From: Lucifuga dentata
Taxonomy: Eukaryota; Chordata; Actinopteri; Ophidiiformes; Bythitidae
DNA: 64,000 bases
Assembly (NCBI GenBank): GCA_014773175.1
Contig: VXCM01003250.1
Location: forward strand, 22,818 to 86,817
Direction of reading: 5' to 3'
This document shows positions 63,497-64,000 of this stretch, in pieces. Every line of letters begins with the position of its first letter. Position 1 is the stretch's first letter. The translations under genes were made by a program, and so were the position numbers. Under the pieces are notes generated by a model. The model ran no database searches. It worked only from the letters and a program-made list of their open reading frames with translations, and was not told the DNA's origin.

Positions 63497-63662
63497 GGCT
63501 ACATCGTTTTTGCCATTGGCTTTGCTGATGCAGACTACGGCGAGCTGGTGAGCATCGCCAGCAAACCAAGCGAGAGACACGTTTTCTTCGTGGACGACCT
63601 GGATGCCTTCAAGAAGATCGAAGAGAAGCTGGTGACGTTCGTGTGCGAGGCGGCAACCGCAA
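1145..63662 (+). CDS. col14a1: Collagen type XIV alpha-1 chain (undulin), 27 exons, partial at both ends
   Basis: Spliced plus-strand gene; the extent covers exons and introns. The exons give about 1,180 codons with the order FN3, linker, VWA, seven FN3 (Thr-rich linker after the fourth), Pro/Thr linker, VWA. This is the N-terminal non-collagenous region of the FACIT collagen XIV, a secreted matrix protein that associates with collagen I fibrils and proteoglycans such as decorin and limits fibril growth (family knowledge). Both VWA domains keep the DxSxS metal-site motif and flanking cysteines. Wording such as '[17 protein letters not shown]', '[19 protein letters not shown]' and '[14 protein letters not shown]' matches collagen XIV closely. 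All testable splice junctions keep frame. Collagen XII is excluded by domain number. Teleosts often keep two col14a1 paralogues; I cannot tell which this is. The signal peptide, TSPN domain, triple helix and both UTRs lie outside the window. Confidence 0.96.
1651..2200 (-). mobile_element. Copy of a dispersed 'GGGGACATAT'-type repeat, reverse orientation
   Basis: The reverse complement shares blocks with 3790-4235 and 26495-26960: 'CTGTTTTCACTCAG' followed by 'TGCACAG', and a 'GATTGGTC' block after 'GAAAGCTT'. Ends are diffuse and no ORF belongs to it. Probably an old MITE. Confidence 0.45.
2612..3104. mobile_element. Diverged relative of the CACTGTAAAAA element
   Basis: Left end 'ACACTGCAATAAAA', right end 'TTTTTTTTACAGTGCAG'. 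Interior is A/T-rich with 'TTTTCTAGA' and 'GATTCTAAAA'. Sequence beyond the right end ('AAATGACTTT', then 'AAAGGCTAAA') resembles sequence beyond the 515-843 copy, so both may belong to a larger repeat. Confidence 0.35.
3790..4235 (+). mobile_element. Copy of the 'GGGGACATAT'-type repeat, forward orientation
   Basis: Aligns by eye with 26540-26960 through 'CTACAGA(G/A)', 'GAAAGCTT', 'GATTGGTC' and 'CTGTTTTCACTCAG'. Non-coding; opposite orientation to the copy at 1651-2200. Confidence 0.45.
5612..6190 (+). repeat. 20-bp minisatellite, about 29 units
   Basis: Tandem variants of CTGCTAATGAGCTCTGTAAC, with alternatives such as AACAAGCTCTATAAC. Units are diverged and slightly variable in length. 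Lies in intron 1, about 730 bp before exon w2. Confidence 0.85.
6644..6838. mobile_element. Short internally deleted TTAA-flanked MITE
   Basis: Starts TTAAAGGACTATACC and ends with its inverse, GGCATGGTCCTTTAA. Inner end blocks 'GCATGTTTGAGCC' and 'CAGTAATGTAACATGTAT' match the full-length copies at 35077 and 36294. Confidence 0.75.
6923..7069 (+). CDS. col14a1: col14a1 exon w2: second half of FN3-1
   Basis: Phase 1 in, phase 1 out. Encodes [12 protein letters not shown] and [19 protein letters not shown], the E and F strands of FN3-1 with the conserved tyrosine. Its last bases and the GTAAAAG donor recur at 7122-7144 after a single N; that second copy is best read as an assembly duplication. 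Confidence 0.93.
7070..7231 (+). repeat. (TTCTA)n pentanucleotide repeat and false duplication filling intron 2
   Basis: Pentamer runs fill about 7079-7120 and 7147-7192. Between them are an N at 7121 and a second copy of the exon w2 end (7122-7144). The real intron is probably shorter than the 162 nt shown. Confidence 0.85.
7232..7315 (+). CDS. col14a1: col14a1 exon w3: linker between FN3-1 and VWA-1
   Basis: 84 nt, phase 1 at both ends, encoding AQHLGVETV and [19 protein letters not shown]. Polar, charged, low-complexity linker, poorly conserved as expected. Joins in frame to exon w4 across a 20.8-kb intron. Splice sites CATTCAG and GTAAGC are good. Confidence 0.85.
7662..7695 (+). other. 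Candidate cryptic or poison microexon (34 nt)
   Basis: A strong acceptor (CCTTTTTTCAG) and a near-perfect donor (ACTAG|GTAAGT) bracket 34 nt. Entered in phase 1 from exon w3 it reads [11 protein letters not shown]; joined to exon w4 it makes AGT then TGA, an immediate stop. It may be chance or an NMD exon. No transcript evidence. Confidence 0.2.
8764..8930 (+). repeat. (GA)n-rich simple repeat
   Basis: GAGA runs broken by GACAGA, GAAAGAGAG and GAACGAGAG variants, preceded by A/T-rich sequence with repeated 'TCTAGAAAA' motifs (8560-8740). Confidence 0.9.
9053..9183 (+). repeat. Duplicated flanks around a single N (assembly artefact)
   Basis: The block from GACTCTTTTTTTTTTCTG to GTAAGTTTAG occurs before and after the N at 9119. 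Most simply two overlapping contig ends that were not merged. Confidence 0.85.
9298..9365. mobile_element. End fragment of the TTAA MITE family
   Basis: Reads 'GGGCTCAAACATGC' then 'CACCGGTATGGTCCTTTAA', one terminal inverted repeat of the family. No matching left end was found. Confidence 0.7.
9481..9523 (+). repeat. (TG)n microsatellite
   Basis: About 21 uninterrupted TG units in intron 3. Confidence 0.95.
9979..10161. mobile_element. Short TTAA-flanked MITE copy
   Basis: Begins TTAAAGGAGCAAACCAG and ends CACTGGTATAGTCCTTTAA. About 180 bp, an internal deletion derivative of the 586-bp family. Confidence 0.7.
10434..10980 (+). repeat. Cluster of simple repeats with one duplicated contig end
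   Basis: (CA)n at 10434-10457 is repeated after the N at 10539 together with about 90 bp of unique flank, an apparent assembly duplication. There follow pyrimidine-rich sequence, CTC/CTT triplets (10808-10855) and (CT)n at 10937-10978. Confidence 0.88.
11668..11687 (+). repeat. Poly-C tract beside an N
   Basis: About 20 C directly after the N at 11667. Length unreliable. Confidence 0.8.
12056..12660 (+). repeat. 28-bp minisatellite carrying an E-box in most units
   Basis: About 21 units built on GATTGCAGCTGCACC followed by TTTTTT and a variable ATCGCAA, ATCACAA or GTTGCGA. Most units contain the palindrome TGCAGCTGCA, which includes the E-box CAGCTG. Open frames on both strands here only reflect the repeat. 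Confidence 0.9.
13690..13945 (+). repeat. Dispersed element copy with a 30-bp tandem expansion
   Basis: 'TATTTTGGTTTGATTGGATG' through 'CCTGATTCAGACCAGA' matches 19370-19480 and 48105-48200. Directly after that block, about four units of a roughly 30-bp sequence (TAGATATGCACCTAAG then TAAAATATATACGC) follow, different from the 32-bp unit in the other copies. Confidence 0.7.
14016..14199 (+). mobile_element. Right half of a TTAA MITE
   Basis: From 'ATCAACAAGTTGATTTTAA' through 'AACCAATGGAGGTCTGGAAG' to 'GGTGGTATGGCCCTTTAA'. Matches the distal part of the full-length copy at 35077; the other end is missing. Confidence 0.75.
14872..14950 (+). mobile_element. L2-like LINE 3' tail or tail-sharing SINE
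   Basis: 'AAGCACTT', then 'GTGCTATATAAATAAAG' and an ATT-repeat tail are typical of fish L2-like 3' ends. 'TTACCGA' occurs on both sides and may be the target-site duplication. Confidence 0.55.
15224..15470 (+). mobile_element. tRNA-headed SINE
   Basis: Head 'GGCGGCACGGTGGTGCAGTGG' resembles a tRNA A box (TGGTGCAGTGG), and 'GGCTTCGATTCCC' a B box. Body 'GTGTGGAGTTTGCATG' and tail 'GGATTTATCCTAATAAA' are shared with common fish SINEs. Inserted in the MITE at 14535-15499. No intact tRNA fold is claimed. Confidence 0.75.
15831..16220 (+). repeat. TG, GA and CA microsatellites with one duplicated contig end
   Basis: (TG)n at 15831-15870; a TG-GA block at 15988-16048 recurs after the N at 16050; (CA)n at 16197-16220. 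The repeated block is likely an assembly artefact. Confidence 0.88.
16335..16366 (+). repeat. (TTC)n microsatellite
   Basis: About ten TTC units. Confidence 0.95.
16642..16896 (+). mobile_element. TTAA MITE, 255-bp deletion derivative
   Basis: Starts TTAAAGGACCATACTG and ends GGACGGTATGGTCCTTTAA. Internal block 'AACCAATGGAGGTCTG' gives the same orientation as the copy at 35077. Confidence 0.8.
17930..18120 (+). mobile_element. 3' part of the 'GGGGACATAT'-type repeat
   Basis: 'CTGTTTTCACTCAGTGTGCA', 'GTGGTGCTGCA' and 'ACATGGAAATCTGGATAT' match 26810-26930 and 4100-4210. Confidence 0.5.
18895..18975 (+). mobile_element. LINE (L2-like) 3' tail fragment
   Basis: 'GTGAAGCACTTTGTAAC' followed by 'GCTATATAAATAAAG' and a TTA-rich tail. 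Only the 3' end is present. Confidence 0.5.
19144..19252. mobile_element. Very short TTAA MITE remnant
   Basis: Left end TTAAAGGACCTTACCGGCC is followed by the two inverted end blocks nearly back to back; the outer right end is lost. Confidence 0.6.
19370..19656 (+). repeat. Dispersed element with 32-bp tandem expansion
   Basis: Flank 'TGTCACATGACTTTAGCTGA' and 'TTTGATTGGATGTTTTTCTG' lead into about six 32-bp units (GATTCAGACCAGAACAAACG then ATCTGCAGATCT) from about 19463. The same flank and unit occur at 48105-48377. Confidence 0.85.
20960..21420 (+). mobile_element. Dispersed fish repeat, copy A
   Basis: 'GAATACTTCACCAGAGAGG', 'CATCCTGATTAGATGC', 'CTCACGCCGTCCCTCAGGG' and 'ATCTCATTCTTTGGTCACC' are collinear with 37650-38030. 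A common teleost interspersed repeat whose class I cannot assign. No intact ORF. Confidence 0.55.
22457..23366. mobile_element. hAT-like nonautonomous element nested in a MITE
   Basis: Ends TAGAGGTGTAGAGTAG and GTTACTACACACCTCTG are imperfect inverted repeats. Body 'AAAGTATTGTTACTTTATGA' and 'GACTCAAGTATAAGTA' match a repeat type common in fish. Contains a 120-N gap and a duplicated contig end at N 23258. No clear 8-bp target duplication. Confidence 0.55.
22790..22909. other. Assembly gap, 120 N
   Basis: Run of N inside the hAT-like element. Confidence 0.99.
23743..23766 (+). repeat. (CT)n microsatellite
   Basis: Twelve CT units in otherwise unremarkable intron sequence. Confidence 0.9.
24030..25010. 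mobile_element. Nonautonomous hAT-like element with CAGTCCCTTCAGGATT ends
   Basis: The left end CAGTCCCTTCAGGATTTCG and the reverse complement of the right end, CAGTGCCTTCAGGATTCTG, match at 16 of 19 positions. The interior repeats 'GATTGGTCAAAATT' blocks (24840-24950). No transposase ORF; flanking 8-mers do not match. Confidence 0.6.
25765..25875 (+). repeat. Two (TG)n arrays separated by a short repeated spacer
   Basis: TG runs at about 25767-25796 and 25812-25851, each followed by 'ATATAAAGCTGGTGTG'-like sequence, suggesting a local duplication. Confidence 0.9.
26188..26496. mobile_element. TTAA MITE copy, right end mutated
   Basis: Starts TTAAAGGACCATACCGG; ends CCGGTATGGTCCTCTAAA, so the terminal TTAA is lost. 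Internal 'CTTCCAGACTGCCATTGG' matches the family. Confidence 0.75.
26495..26960 (+). mobile_element. 'GGGGACATAT'-type repeat, most complete copy
   Basis: Begins AAAGGGGACATATGC directly against the preceding MITE and runs through 'GAAAGCTTCATTTTGATTGG', 'CTGTTTTCACTCAG' and 'GGAACATGGAACTCTGGAT'. Non-coding. Confidence 0.55.
27170..27660. other. Unique, repeat-free intron block (possible regulatory sequence)
   Basis: High-complexity sequence about 0.5-1 kb before exon w4, with no repeat family and no exon-like signals. It includes AT-rich homeodomain-type cores (TTTAATTAAAC) and 'GATAATTGGCC'. Function is not shown by the sequence. Confidence 0.25.
28141..28299 (+). CDS. col14a1: col14a1 exon w4: start of VWA-1 with metal-site motif
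   Basis: Phase 1 to phase 1. Encodes [18 protein letters not shown] then [24 protein letters not shown] (28197-28211) is the DxSxS metal-ion-dependent adhesion site motif; the preceding Cys should pair with the Cys in exon w7. Confidence 0.97.
28339..28640. mobile_element. 300-bp TTAA-flanked MITE, a second family, in intron 4
   Basis: Left end TTAAAGGGGGGACGCC and right end GGAGTCCCCTTTAA are inverted repeats of AGGGGAC type flanked by TTAA. The interior has no ORF of note. Fills most of intron 4 between two VWA-1 exons. Confidence 0.6.
28713..28747 (+). repeat. (TG)n forming the 3' end of intron 4
   Basis: About 16 TG units run straight into the CAG acceptor of exon w5, replacing the usual polypyrimidine tract. 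Confidence 0.95.
28749..28868 (+). CDS. col14a1: col14a1 exon w5: VWA-1, central part
   Basis: Phase 1 to phase 1, 120 nt. Encodes [18 protein letters not shown] and ends KGGNTLTG, which carries the conserved metal-site threonine loop. Near-identical in wording to mammalian collagen XIV. Confidence 0.97.
29097..29261 (+). CDS. col14a1: col14a1 exon w6: VWA-1, third metal-site loop
   Basis: Phase 1 to phase 1. Encodes [19 protein letters not shown] and [19 protein letters not shown], with the TDGKSQDD loop carrying the metal-site aspartate, and ends ELFAIG. Confidence 0.97.
29275..30265 (+). repeat. About 1-kb minisatellite of CTAAACTACAACC units in intron 6
   Basis: Some 45-50 variable units near 20 bp (CTAAACTACAACCCACCAAC). 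C/A-rich on the plus strand with almost no G. It fills nearly the whole intron between two VWA-1 exons and ends about 20 nt before the next exon. Confidence 0.92.
30286..30447 (+). CDS. col14a1: col14a1 exon w7: end of VWA-1
   Basis: Phase 1 to phase 1. Encodes [16 protein letters not shown], then a C-terminal helix and [12 protein letters not shown]. The Cys is the likely partner of the Cys in exon w4. The donor GTCTGA is weak and intron 7 is only 87 nt. Confidence 0.96.
30535..30704 (+). CDS. col14a1: col14a1 exon w8: first half of FN3-2
   Basis: Phase 1 in, phase 0 out. A short Pro-rich lead ([11 protein letters not shown]) precedes [19 protein letters not shown] and [10 protein letters not shown]. 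Matches the FN3 that directly follows VWA-1 in collagen XIV. Confidence 0.96.
30705..32428. other. Intron 8 (1.7 kb)
   Basis: No exon, RNA gene or clear repeat family recognised; T- and A-rich patches near 32040-32190 only. Confidence 0.6.
32429..32555 (+). CDS. col14a1: col14a1 exon w9: second half of FN3-2
   Basis: Phase 0 in, phase 1 out. Encodes [14 protein letters not shown] and [12 protein letters not shown], the FN3 tyrosine-corner region, then [11 protein letters not shown]. Confidence 0.96.
32556..33704. other. Intron 9 (1.15 kb)
   Basis: Mostly unique sequence with no recognised feature until (TG)n at 33684-33699, directly before the CCCAG acceptor. Confidence 0.6.
33705..33850 (+). 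CDS. col14a1: col14a1 exon w10: first half of FN3-3
   Basis: Phase 1 in, phase 0 out. Encodes [25 protein letters not shown] and [15 protein letters not shown] repeats lie within about 20 nt on both sides. A single N (33874) sits 24 nt into the following intron. Confidence 0.96.
33859..33923 (+). repeat. (TG)n just after the exon w10 donor, with an N
   Basis: TG units begin about 9 nt after the exon and continue past the N at 33874; length uncertain. Confidence 0.9.
33924..35076. other. First part of intron 10
   Basis: No exon recognised. Short CCAT tetramers at 34908-34925; otherwise apparently unique. Confidence 0.5.
35077..35662 (-). mobile_element. Full-length 586-bp TTAA MITE, reverse orientation
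   Basis: TTAAAGGACCATACCACTC to GGTGGTATGGTCCTTTAA. Terminal inverted repeats of about 85 bp run inward to 'CATTTCCCAAAG'. No ORF. AGGACC ends flanked by TTAA suggest a Kolobok- or piggyBac-type nonautonomous element. Confidence 0.85.
36080..36175 (+). repeat. Short CCTGTCCACxTTCTA tandem repeat
   Basis: About six variable units of TTCTACCTGTCCACG in intron 10. Confidence 0.8.
36294..36879 (+). mobile_element. Full-length 586-bp TTAA MITE, forward orientation
   Basis: The same length as, and by eye nearly identical to, the reverse copy at 35077, which it faces across about 630 bp. Ends TTAAAGGACCATACCGTCC and GGTGGTATGGTCCTTTAA. Internal marker 'CTTGTTGATACTGTAAACG'. Confidence 0.85.
36880..37649. 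other. Intron 10, repeat-free stretch
   Basis: No exon found. 37290-37500 is high-complexity unique sequence; (CTG)5 at 37566-37581. Confidence 0.5.
37650..38030 (+). mobile_element. Dispersed fish repeat, copy B
   Basis: 'GGAATACCTCCCCAGGGAGG', 'CATCCTGATCGATGCC', 'AAGGGCGAGTCCC' and 'CAATCTCATTCTTTCTG' are collinear with copy A at 20960-21420. Class unknown; non-coding. Confidence 0.6.
38546..38584 (+). repeat. (TG)n leading into the exon w11 acceptor
   Basis: About 17 TG units, one TGCG interruption, then GTGTGCAG. There is no polypyrimidine tract. Confidence 0.95.
38585..38714 (+). CDS. col14a1: col14a1 exon w11: second half of FN3-3
   Basis: Phase 0 in, phase 1 out. Encodes [11 protein letters not shown] and [19 protein letters not shown], then [13 protein letters not shown]. 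Flanked by (TG)n before and (CA)n after, complementary in the pre-mRNA. Confidence 0.97.
38715..40841. other. Intron 11 (2.1 kb)
   Basis: Starts with (CA)n at 38721-38751. Also (GGAT)n near 39273-39289, CATT-rich repeats at 40063-40215 and (CT)n at 40447-40491. An N at 40831 sits 11 nt before the next exon. No exon seen. Confidence 0.6.
40842..40981 (+). CDS. col14a1: col14a1 exon w12: first half of FN3-4
   Basis: Phase 1 in, phase 0 out. Encodes [19 protein letters not shown] and [19 protein letters not shown]. The acceptor AAAACCTCAG directly follows a single-N gap, so the branch site and pyrimidine tract may be incomplete in the assembly. Confidence 0.95.
41187..41313 (+). CDS. col14a1: col14a1 exon w13: second half of FN3-4
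   Basis: Phase 0 in, phase 1 out. Encodes [13 protein letters not shown] then [24 protein letters not shown] contains an N-glycosylation sequon. Followed by a 77-nt intron, the shortest here. Confidence 0.97.
41391..41530 (+). CDS. col14a1: col14a1 exon w14: first half of FN3-5
   Basis: Phase 1 in, phase 0 out. Encodes [26 protein letters not shown] and [16 protein letters not shown]. Confidence 0.97.
41585..42090 (-). mobile_element. TTAA MITE, left end truncated, in intron 14
   Basis: Contains the family blocks 'TCTTTCAAAATCAAATGTTC', 'CCTGGTGGAGGCATACAT' and 'CTGGAAGGTAGGAAAAAC', and ends CACCGGTATGGTCCTTTAA. It fills most of the 665-nt intron. Confidence 0.75.
42196..42328 (+). CDS. col14a1: col14a1 exon w15: second half of FN3-5
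   Basis: Phase 0 in, phase 1 out. Encodes [14 protein letters not shown] and [15 protein letters not shown], then [15 protein letters not shown]. Confidence 0.96.
42600..43560 (-). pseudogene. 3' fragment of an L2-like LINE, reverse transcriptase C-terminus (decayed)
   Basis: The minus strand encodes [16 protein letters not shown] and [18 protein letters not shown] (43338-43126), a pattern shared by fish L2-like reverse transcriptases. Downstream fragments resemble 'KTFLF', and the 3' tail reads 'AAGCACTTTATGACTG' and 'TATAAATACA'. Several frameshifts and stops; not functional. Lies antisense in intron 15. Confidence 0.75.
43698..43742 (+). CDS. col14a1: col14a1 exon w16: Thr-rich linker microexon (45 nt)
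   Basis: Phase 1 at both ends, reading [15 protein letters not shown]. Corresponds to the Thr-rich linker between FN3-5 and FN3-6 in collagen XIV; probably O-glycosylated and flexible. A multiple of three, so it could be skipped without a frameshift. Confidence 0.88.
43924..44069 (+). CDS. col14a1: col14a1 exon w17: first half of FN3-6
   Basis: Phase 1 in, phase 0 out. Encodes [23 protein letters not shown] and [17 protein letters not shown]. The donor GTAGGA runs straight into (GA)n with an N at 44091. Confidence 0.96.
44075..44140 (+). repeat. (GA)n directly after the exon w17 donor
   Basis: GA run starts about 5 nt into intron 17 and spans the N at 44091; length uncertain. Confidence 0.9.
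44141..46417. repeat. Intron 17, first part: long GA-rich tract 45410-45760
   Basis: Mostly unexplained sequence to 45000, then purine-rich sequence with pure (GA)n near 45417-45465 and 45568-45603 and many GATAAA or GACAGA interruptions. (TG)n at 46111-46149. Open frames over this region reflect low complexity. Confidence 0.7.
46418..46954 (+). mobile_element. TTAA MITE, 537 bp, forward orientation
   Basis: TTAAAGGACGATACCGCCC to GGTGGTATGATCCTTTAA. Same orientation as 36294-36879, with a deletion near the right end replaced by TTAATTAATTAATT. Confidence 0.82.
46955..48104. other. Intron 17, middle part
   Basis: No exon or repeat family recognised. Confidence 0.5.
48105..48377 (+). repeat. 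Dispersed element with 32-bp tandem expansion, second array
   Basis: 'TGTCACATGACTTTTGCTGA' and 'TTTTGGTTTGATTGGATG' precede about six 32-bp units (GATTCAGACCAGAACAAACG then ATCCGCAGATCT). Same unit and flank as 19370-19656. Confidence 0.87.
48715..49231. other. Assembly gap, 517 N
   Basis: Run of N in intron 17. Reading frames drawn across it are meaningless. Confidence 0.99.
49357..49424 (+). repeat. (TG)n with an internal N
   Basis: TG run interrupted at 49410 by a single N; true length unknown. Confidence 0.92.
49560..50110 (+). repeat. Degenerate minisatellite of GTTGCTAGGTGGTTGCTAA type
   Basis: Loose tandem repetition of GTTGCTAGGTGGTTGC, 'AGATGTTAATATATGG' and 'TTAGCAGGTGTT'. T/G-rich, variable period; followed by a 33-bp perfect palindrome at 50189. 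Confidence 0.7.
50189..50221. repeat. Perfect 16-bp inverted repeat with a one-base centre
   Basis: AATTTTCAATCCTTTG, A, then its exact reverse complement. Not part of any repeat listed here. Confidence 0.9.
50596..50725 (+). CDS. col14a1: col14a1 exon w18: second half of FN3-6
   Basis: Phase 0 in, phase 1 out. Encodes [14 protein letters not shown] and [18 protein letters not shown], then [11 protein letters not shown]. Confidence 0.95.
50726..52434. other. Intron 18 (1.7 kb)
   Basis: (TTTC)n at 50862-50904. The last 400 nt are strongly pyrimidine-rich and lead into the TTTAG acceptor. No exon seen. Confidence 0.6.
52435..52557 (+). CDS. col14a1: col14a1 exon w19: first half of FN3-7
   Basis: Phase 1 at both ends. 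Encodes [27 protein letters not shown] and [14 protein letters not shown] lies 12 nt into the exon, but the upstream TTTAG is preferred because of its long pyrimidine tract. Confidence 0.95.
52656..52805 (+). CDS. col14a1: col14a1 exon w20: second half of FN3-7
   Basis: Phase 1 at both ends, after a 98-nt intron. Encodes [23 protein letters not shown] and [19 protein letters not shown]. Confidence 0.97.
52861..53276. mobile_element. Candidate small DNA transposon with ATTACCGTA-type ends
   Basis: Left 'ATTACCGTAAATAC' and 'AAAAGCCGA'; right 'GGTCGGCTTATATACGG' and 'TTTATACGGTAAT'. Both inner 'GTCGGCTTAT' and outer ends are inverted. No ORF; target duplication unclear. Confidence 0.5.
53277..54746. 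other. Intron 20, middle part, with duplicated contig end
   Basis: Mostly unexplained. The 67-bp block before the N at 54407 (GGAGACGAGCGGGCTG to CGCCGCCATAATA) is repeated directly after it, an apparent assembly duplication. GGAT tetramers at 54627-54642. Confidence 0.6.
54747..55327 (-). mobile_element. Near full-length TTAA MITE, reverse orientation
   Basis: TTAAAGGACCATACCACCC to GGACAGTGTGGTCCTTTAA, 581 bp. Same orientation as the copy at 35077. Confidence 0.85.
55671..55695 (+). repeat. Poly-C tract with an N at the exon w21 acceptor
   Basis: C-run broken by N at 55687, ending three bases before the splice AG. It acts as the polypyrimidine tract; its length is unreliable. Confidence 0.9.
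55699..55815 (+). CDS. col14a1: col14a1 exon w21: first half of FN3-8
   Basis: Phase 1 at both ends. Encodes [19 protein letters not shown] and [17 protein letters not shown] is an N-glycosylation sequon. The [13 protein letters not shown] wording is characteristic of collagen XIV. Confidence 0.96.
55907..56945. mobile_element. hAT-type nonautonomous element with 8-bp target duplication
   Basis: Ends TAGGGCTGTCACGATAT and ATATCGCGACACACCTA. Flanking octamers ATACATAC (55899-55906) and ATTCATAC (56946-56953) match at 7 of 8. Carries duplicated contig ends at N 55974 and N 56665 and a 20-bp-arm hairpin at 56759-56806. No transposase. Confidence 0.75.
56946..58204. other. Intron 21, second part
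   Basis: No exon seen. A MITE end fragment lies at about 57540-57615 (GGGCCCAAACATGC to TTCCTTTAA). The block CTCCCAACCTCACGG to CCACATAAAA is duplicated around the N at 57801. Confidence 0.55.
58205..58791 (-). mobile_element. Full-length 587-bp TTAA MITE, reverse orientation
   Basis: TTAAAGGACCATACCACTC to GGTGGTATGGTCCTTTAA; nearly identical by eye to the copies at 35077 and 54747. Confidence 0.85.
59023..59172 (+). CDS. col14a1: col14a1 exon w22: second half of FN3-8
   Basis: Phase 1 at both ends. Encodes [29 protein letters not shown] and [13 protein letters not shown], then TVSDRT. Followed at once by (CA)n. Confidence 0.96.
59753..59786 (+). CDS. col14a1: col14a1 exon w23: Pro/Thr linker exon, 5' end lost in a single-N gap
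   Basis: Directly after the N at 59752 the sequence reads [11 protein letters not shown] plus one base before a GTACAG donor. Joined in phase 1 to the next exon it gives [13 protein letters not shown], as in mammalian collagen XIV, where a TRPPTFPPTIPPAKEV-type linker sits here. The acceptor and about 20 nt of exon are missing; upstream is only (TG)n. Skipping it would give Leu instead of Val before CKAAK. Confidence 0.8.
60235..60425 (+). mobile_element. Second, diverged tRNA-headed SINE
   Basis: 'TTTAGCACGTCGCCTCACAA', 'GTGGGTTTGAATCCCAC' (B box) and 'GTGGAGTTTGCATGTTC' match the SINE at 15224-15470. 5' end diverged. Confidence 0.65.
60545..60775 (+). repeat. A-rich tandem repeat (TTTGCAAAAAAAAAA type)
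   Basis: Loose repeats of 'CAAATTTGCAAAAAA' and 'ATCACTAATTTGCAA' in intron 23. No other feature seen between 60800 and 61232. Confidence 0.75.
61233..61372 (+). CDS. col14a1: col14a1 exon w24: start of VWA-2 with metal-site motif
   Basis: Phase 1 in, phase 0 out. Encodes [20 protein letters not shown] and [23 protein letters not shown] is at 61271-61285. Confidence 0.97.
61505..62830 (+). repeat. 1.3-kb minisatellite (43-bp monomer) with higher-order repeats, intron 24
   Basis: About 30 monomers built on AATTTAACTAAAACGAGG, AACAAATTTTTAAAACG and TGACCCA. 'GTGGAGATAATTTAAC' recurs at 61555, 61727 and 61899 (172-bp spacing); 'TCATAATTTAACTAAAATGA' recurs at 62155, 62283, 62411 and 62539 (128-bp spacing). 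Confidence 0.92.
62866..62989 (+). CDS. col14a1: col14a1 exon w25: VWA-2 central part, GC donor
   Basis: Phase 0 in, phase 1 out. Encodes [19 protein letters not shown] and KGGNTKTG with the metal-site Thr. The exon must end at ACAG|GCCAGT, a GC donor, because this is the only join that continues as [12 protein letters not shown]. Confidence 0.95.
63242..63385 (+). CDS. col14a1: col14a1 exon w26: VWA-2, third metal-site loop
   Basis: Phase 1 at both ends. Encodes [17 protein letters not shown] and [18 protein letters not shown], with the Asp loop of the metal site. Confidence 0.97.
63498..63662 (+). CDS. col14a1: col14a1 exon w27: end of VWA-2
   Basis: Phase 1 at both ends; the acceptor follows (CT)n at 63467-63494. 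Encodes [19 protein letters not shown] and [18 protein letters not shown], then FVCEAATA. The Cys likely pairs with the one opening VWA-2. The TSPN domain should follow in the next, unseen exon. Confidence 0.97.
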
Positions 63663-63901
63663 GTGAGTAAGAAAAGAGGAACAGGAAAGAAATGAGGGAA
63701 GAAGGAAGGACAGAAGGAAAGAAGGAAAAGTAATTCTGTGGATATTAAGCAGATCTGATAAAAATCTGAATTTACAACATTGAACGTCTTTACATCGTCT
63801 CGCTGTTCTCGATTTTAAGGCTGCATTTACACTACAGGTCATGATGCGAATTCAATTTTTAATTTTTTGCCAATAAATGATTTTTTTAGACAGCTTCTTT
63901 T

Positions 63902-64000
63902 TTAAAGGACCATACCACCATTTTGCCTGTTTGAGCCTAATATATTCAATTTTCATACATATAATGTTACTGACAACCATTTCCCAAAGCATACTACTGG
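63902..64000. mobile_element. TTAA MITE cut by the window end
   Basis: TTAAAGGACCATACCACC through 'CATTTCCCAAAGC' and 'ATACTACTGG', the start of another copy. The marker after the terminal repeat gives the same orientation as 36294-36879. Confidence 0.8.

Noticed and set aside
1145..63662. Collagen XII (col12a1) or collagen XX as the gene identity
   Set aside because: Exactly seven FN3 between two VWA domains and close wording to collagen XIV. Collagen XII has four VWA domains and about 18 FN3; collagen XX has a single VWA.

Overview
The window is vertebrate genomic DNA, most probably from a teleost fish. About 5.5% is protein-coding, in short exons with GT-AG (and one GC-AG) introns. The introns hold fish-type repeats: abundant (TG)n, (CA)n and (GA)n, a tRNA-headed SINE, 3' ends of L2-like LINEs, and many short DNA transposons. 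One gene explains all recognised coding sequence: collagen type XIV alpha 1 (col14a1, undulin), read on the plus strand and running off both ends of the window.

I can place 27 coding exons between 1145 and 63662, with matching reading phase at every junction that can be tested. In order they encode FN3-1 (1145-7069), a linker (7232-7315), VWA-1 (28141-30447), seven more FN3 modules (30535-59172, with a 45-nt Thr-rich linker exon at 43698), a Pro/Thr linker exon cut by an assembly gap (59753-59786), and VWA-2 (61233-63662). The order FN3, VWA, seven FN3, VWA is that of collagen XIV. Collagen XII has four VWA domains and about 18 FN3. The signal-peptide exon lies upstream; the TSPN/laminin-G-like domain and the collagen triple helix lie downstream. 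Every domain boundary falls in phase 1, so whole modules can be skipped in frame.

Region by region: 1-7.3 kb holds FN3-1 and a 20-bp minisatellite. 7.3-28.1 kb is one 20.8-kb intron full of transposons, microsatellites, an E-box-bearing 28-bp minisatellite and a 120-N gap. 28.1-30.4 kb holds VWA-1, with a 1-kb minisatellite before its last exon. 30.5-59.2 kb holds the FN3 array, with a back-to-back pair of full-length TTAA-flanked MITEs, an L2-like LINE fragment, a GA-rich tract, a 517-N gap and a hAT element. 59.7-63.7 kb holds the linker and VWA-2, with a 1.3-kb higher-order-repeat minisatellite and a GC-AG intron.

The most useful observations are: the linker exon truncated by a single-N gap; 17 single-N joins, many flanked by exact duplications (probable unmerged contig ends); at least 17 copies of one TTAA-flanked MITE family; a dispersed element that carries a tandem expansion at the same internal place in each of three copies; complementary UG and CA tracts around an FN3 exon; and the GC-AG intron. 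I found no second gene and no evidence of an undescribed multi-gene system.
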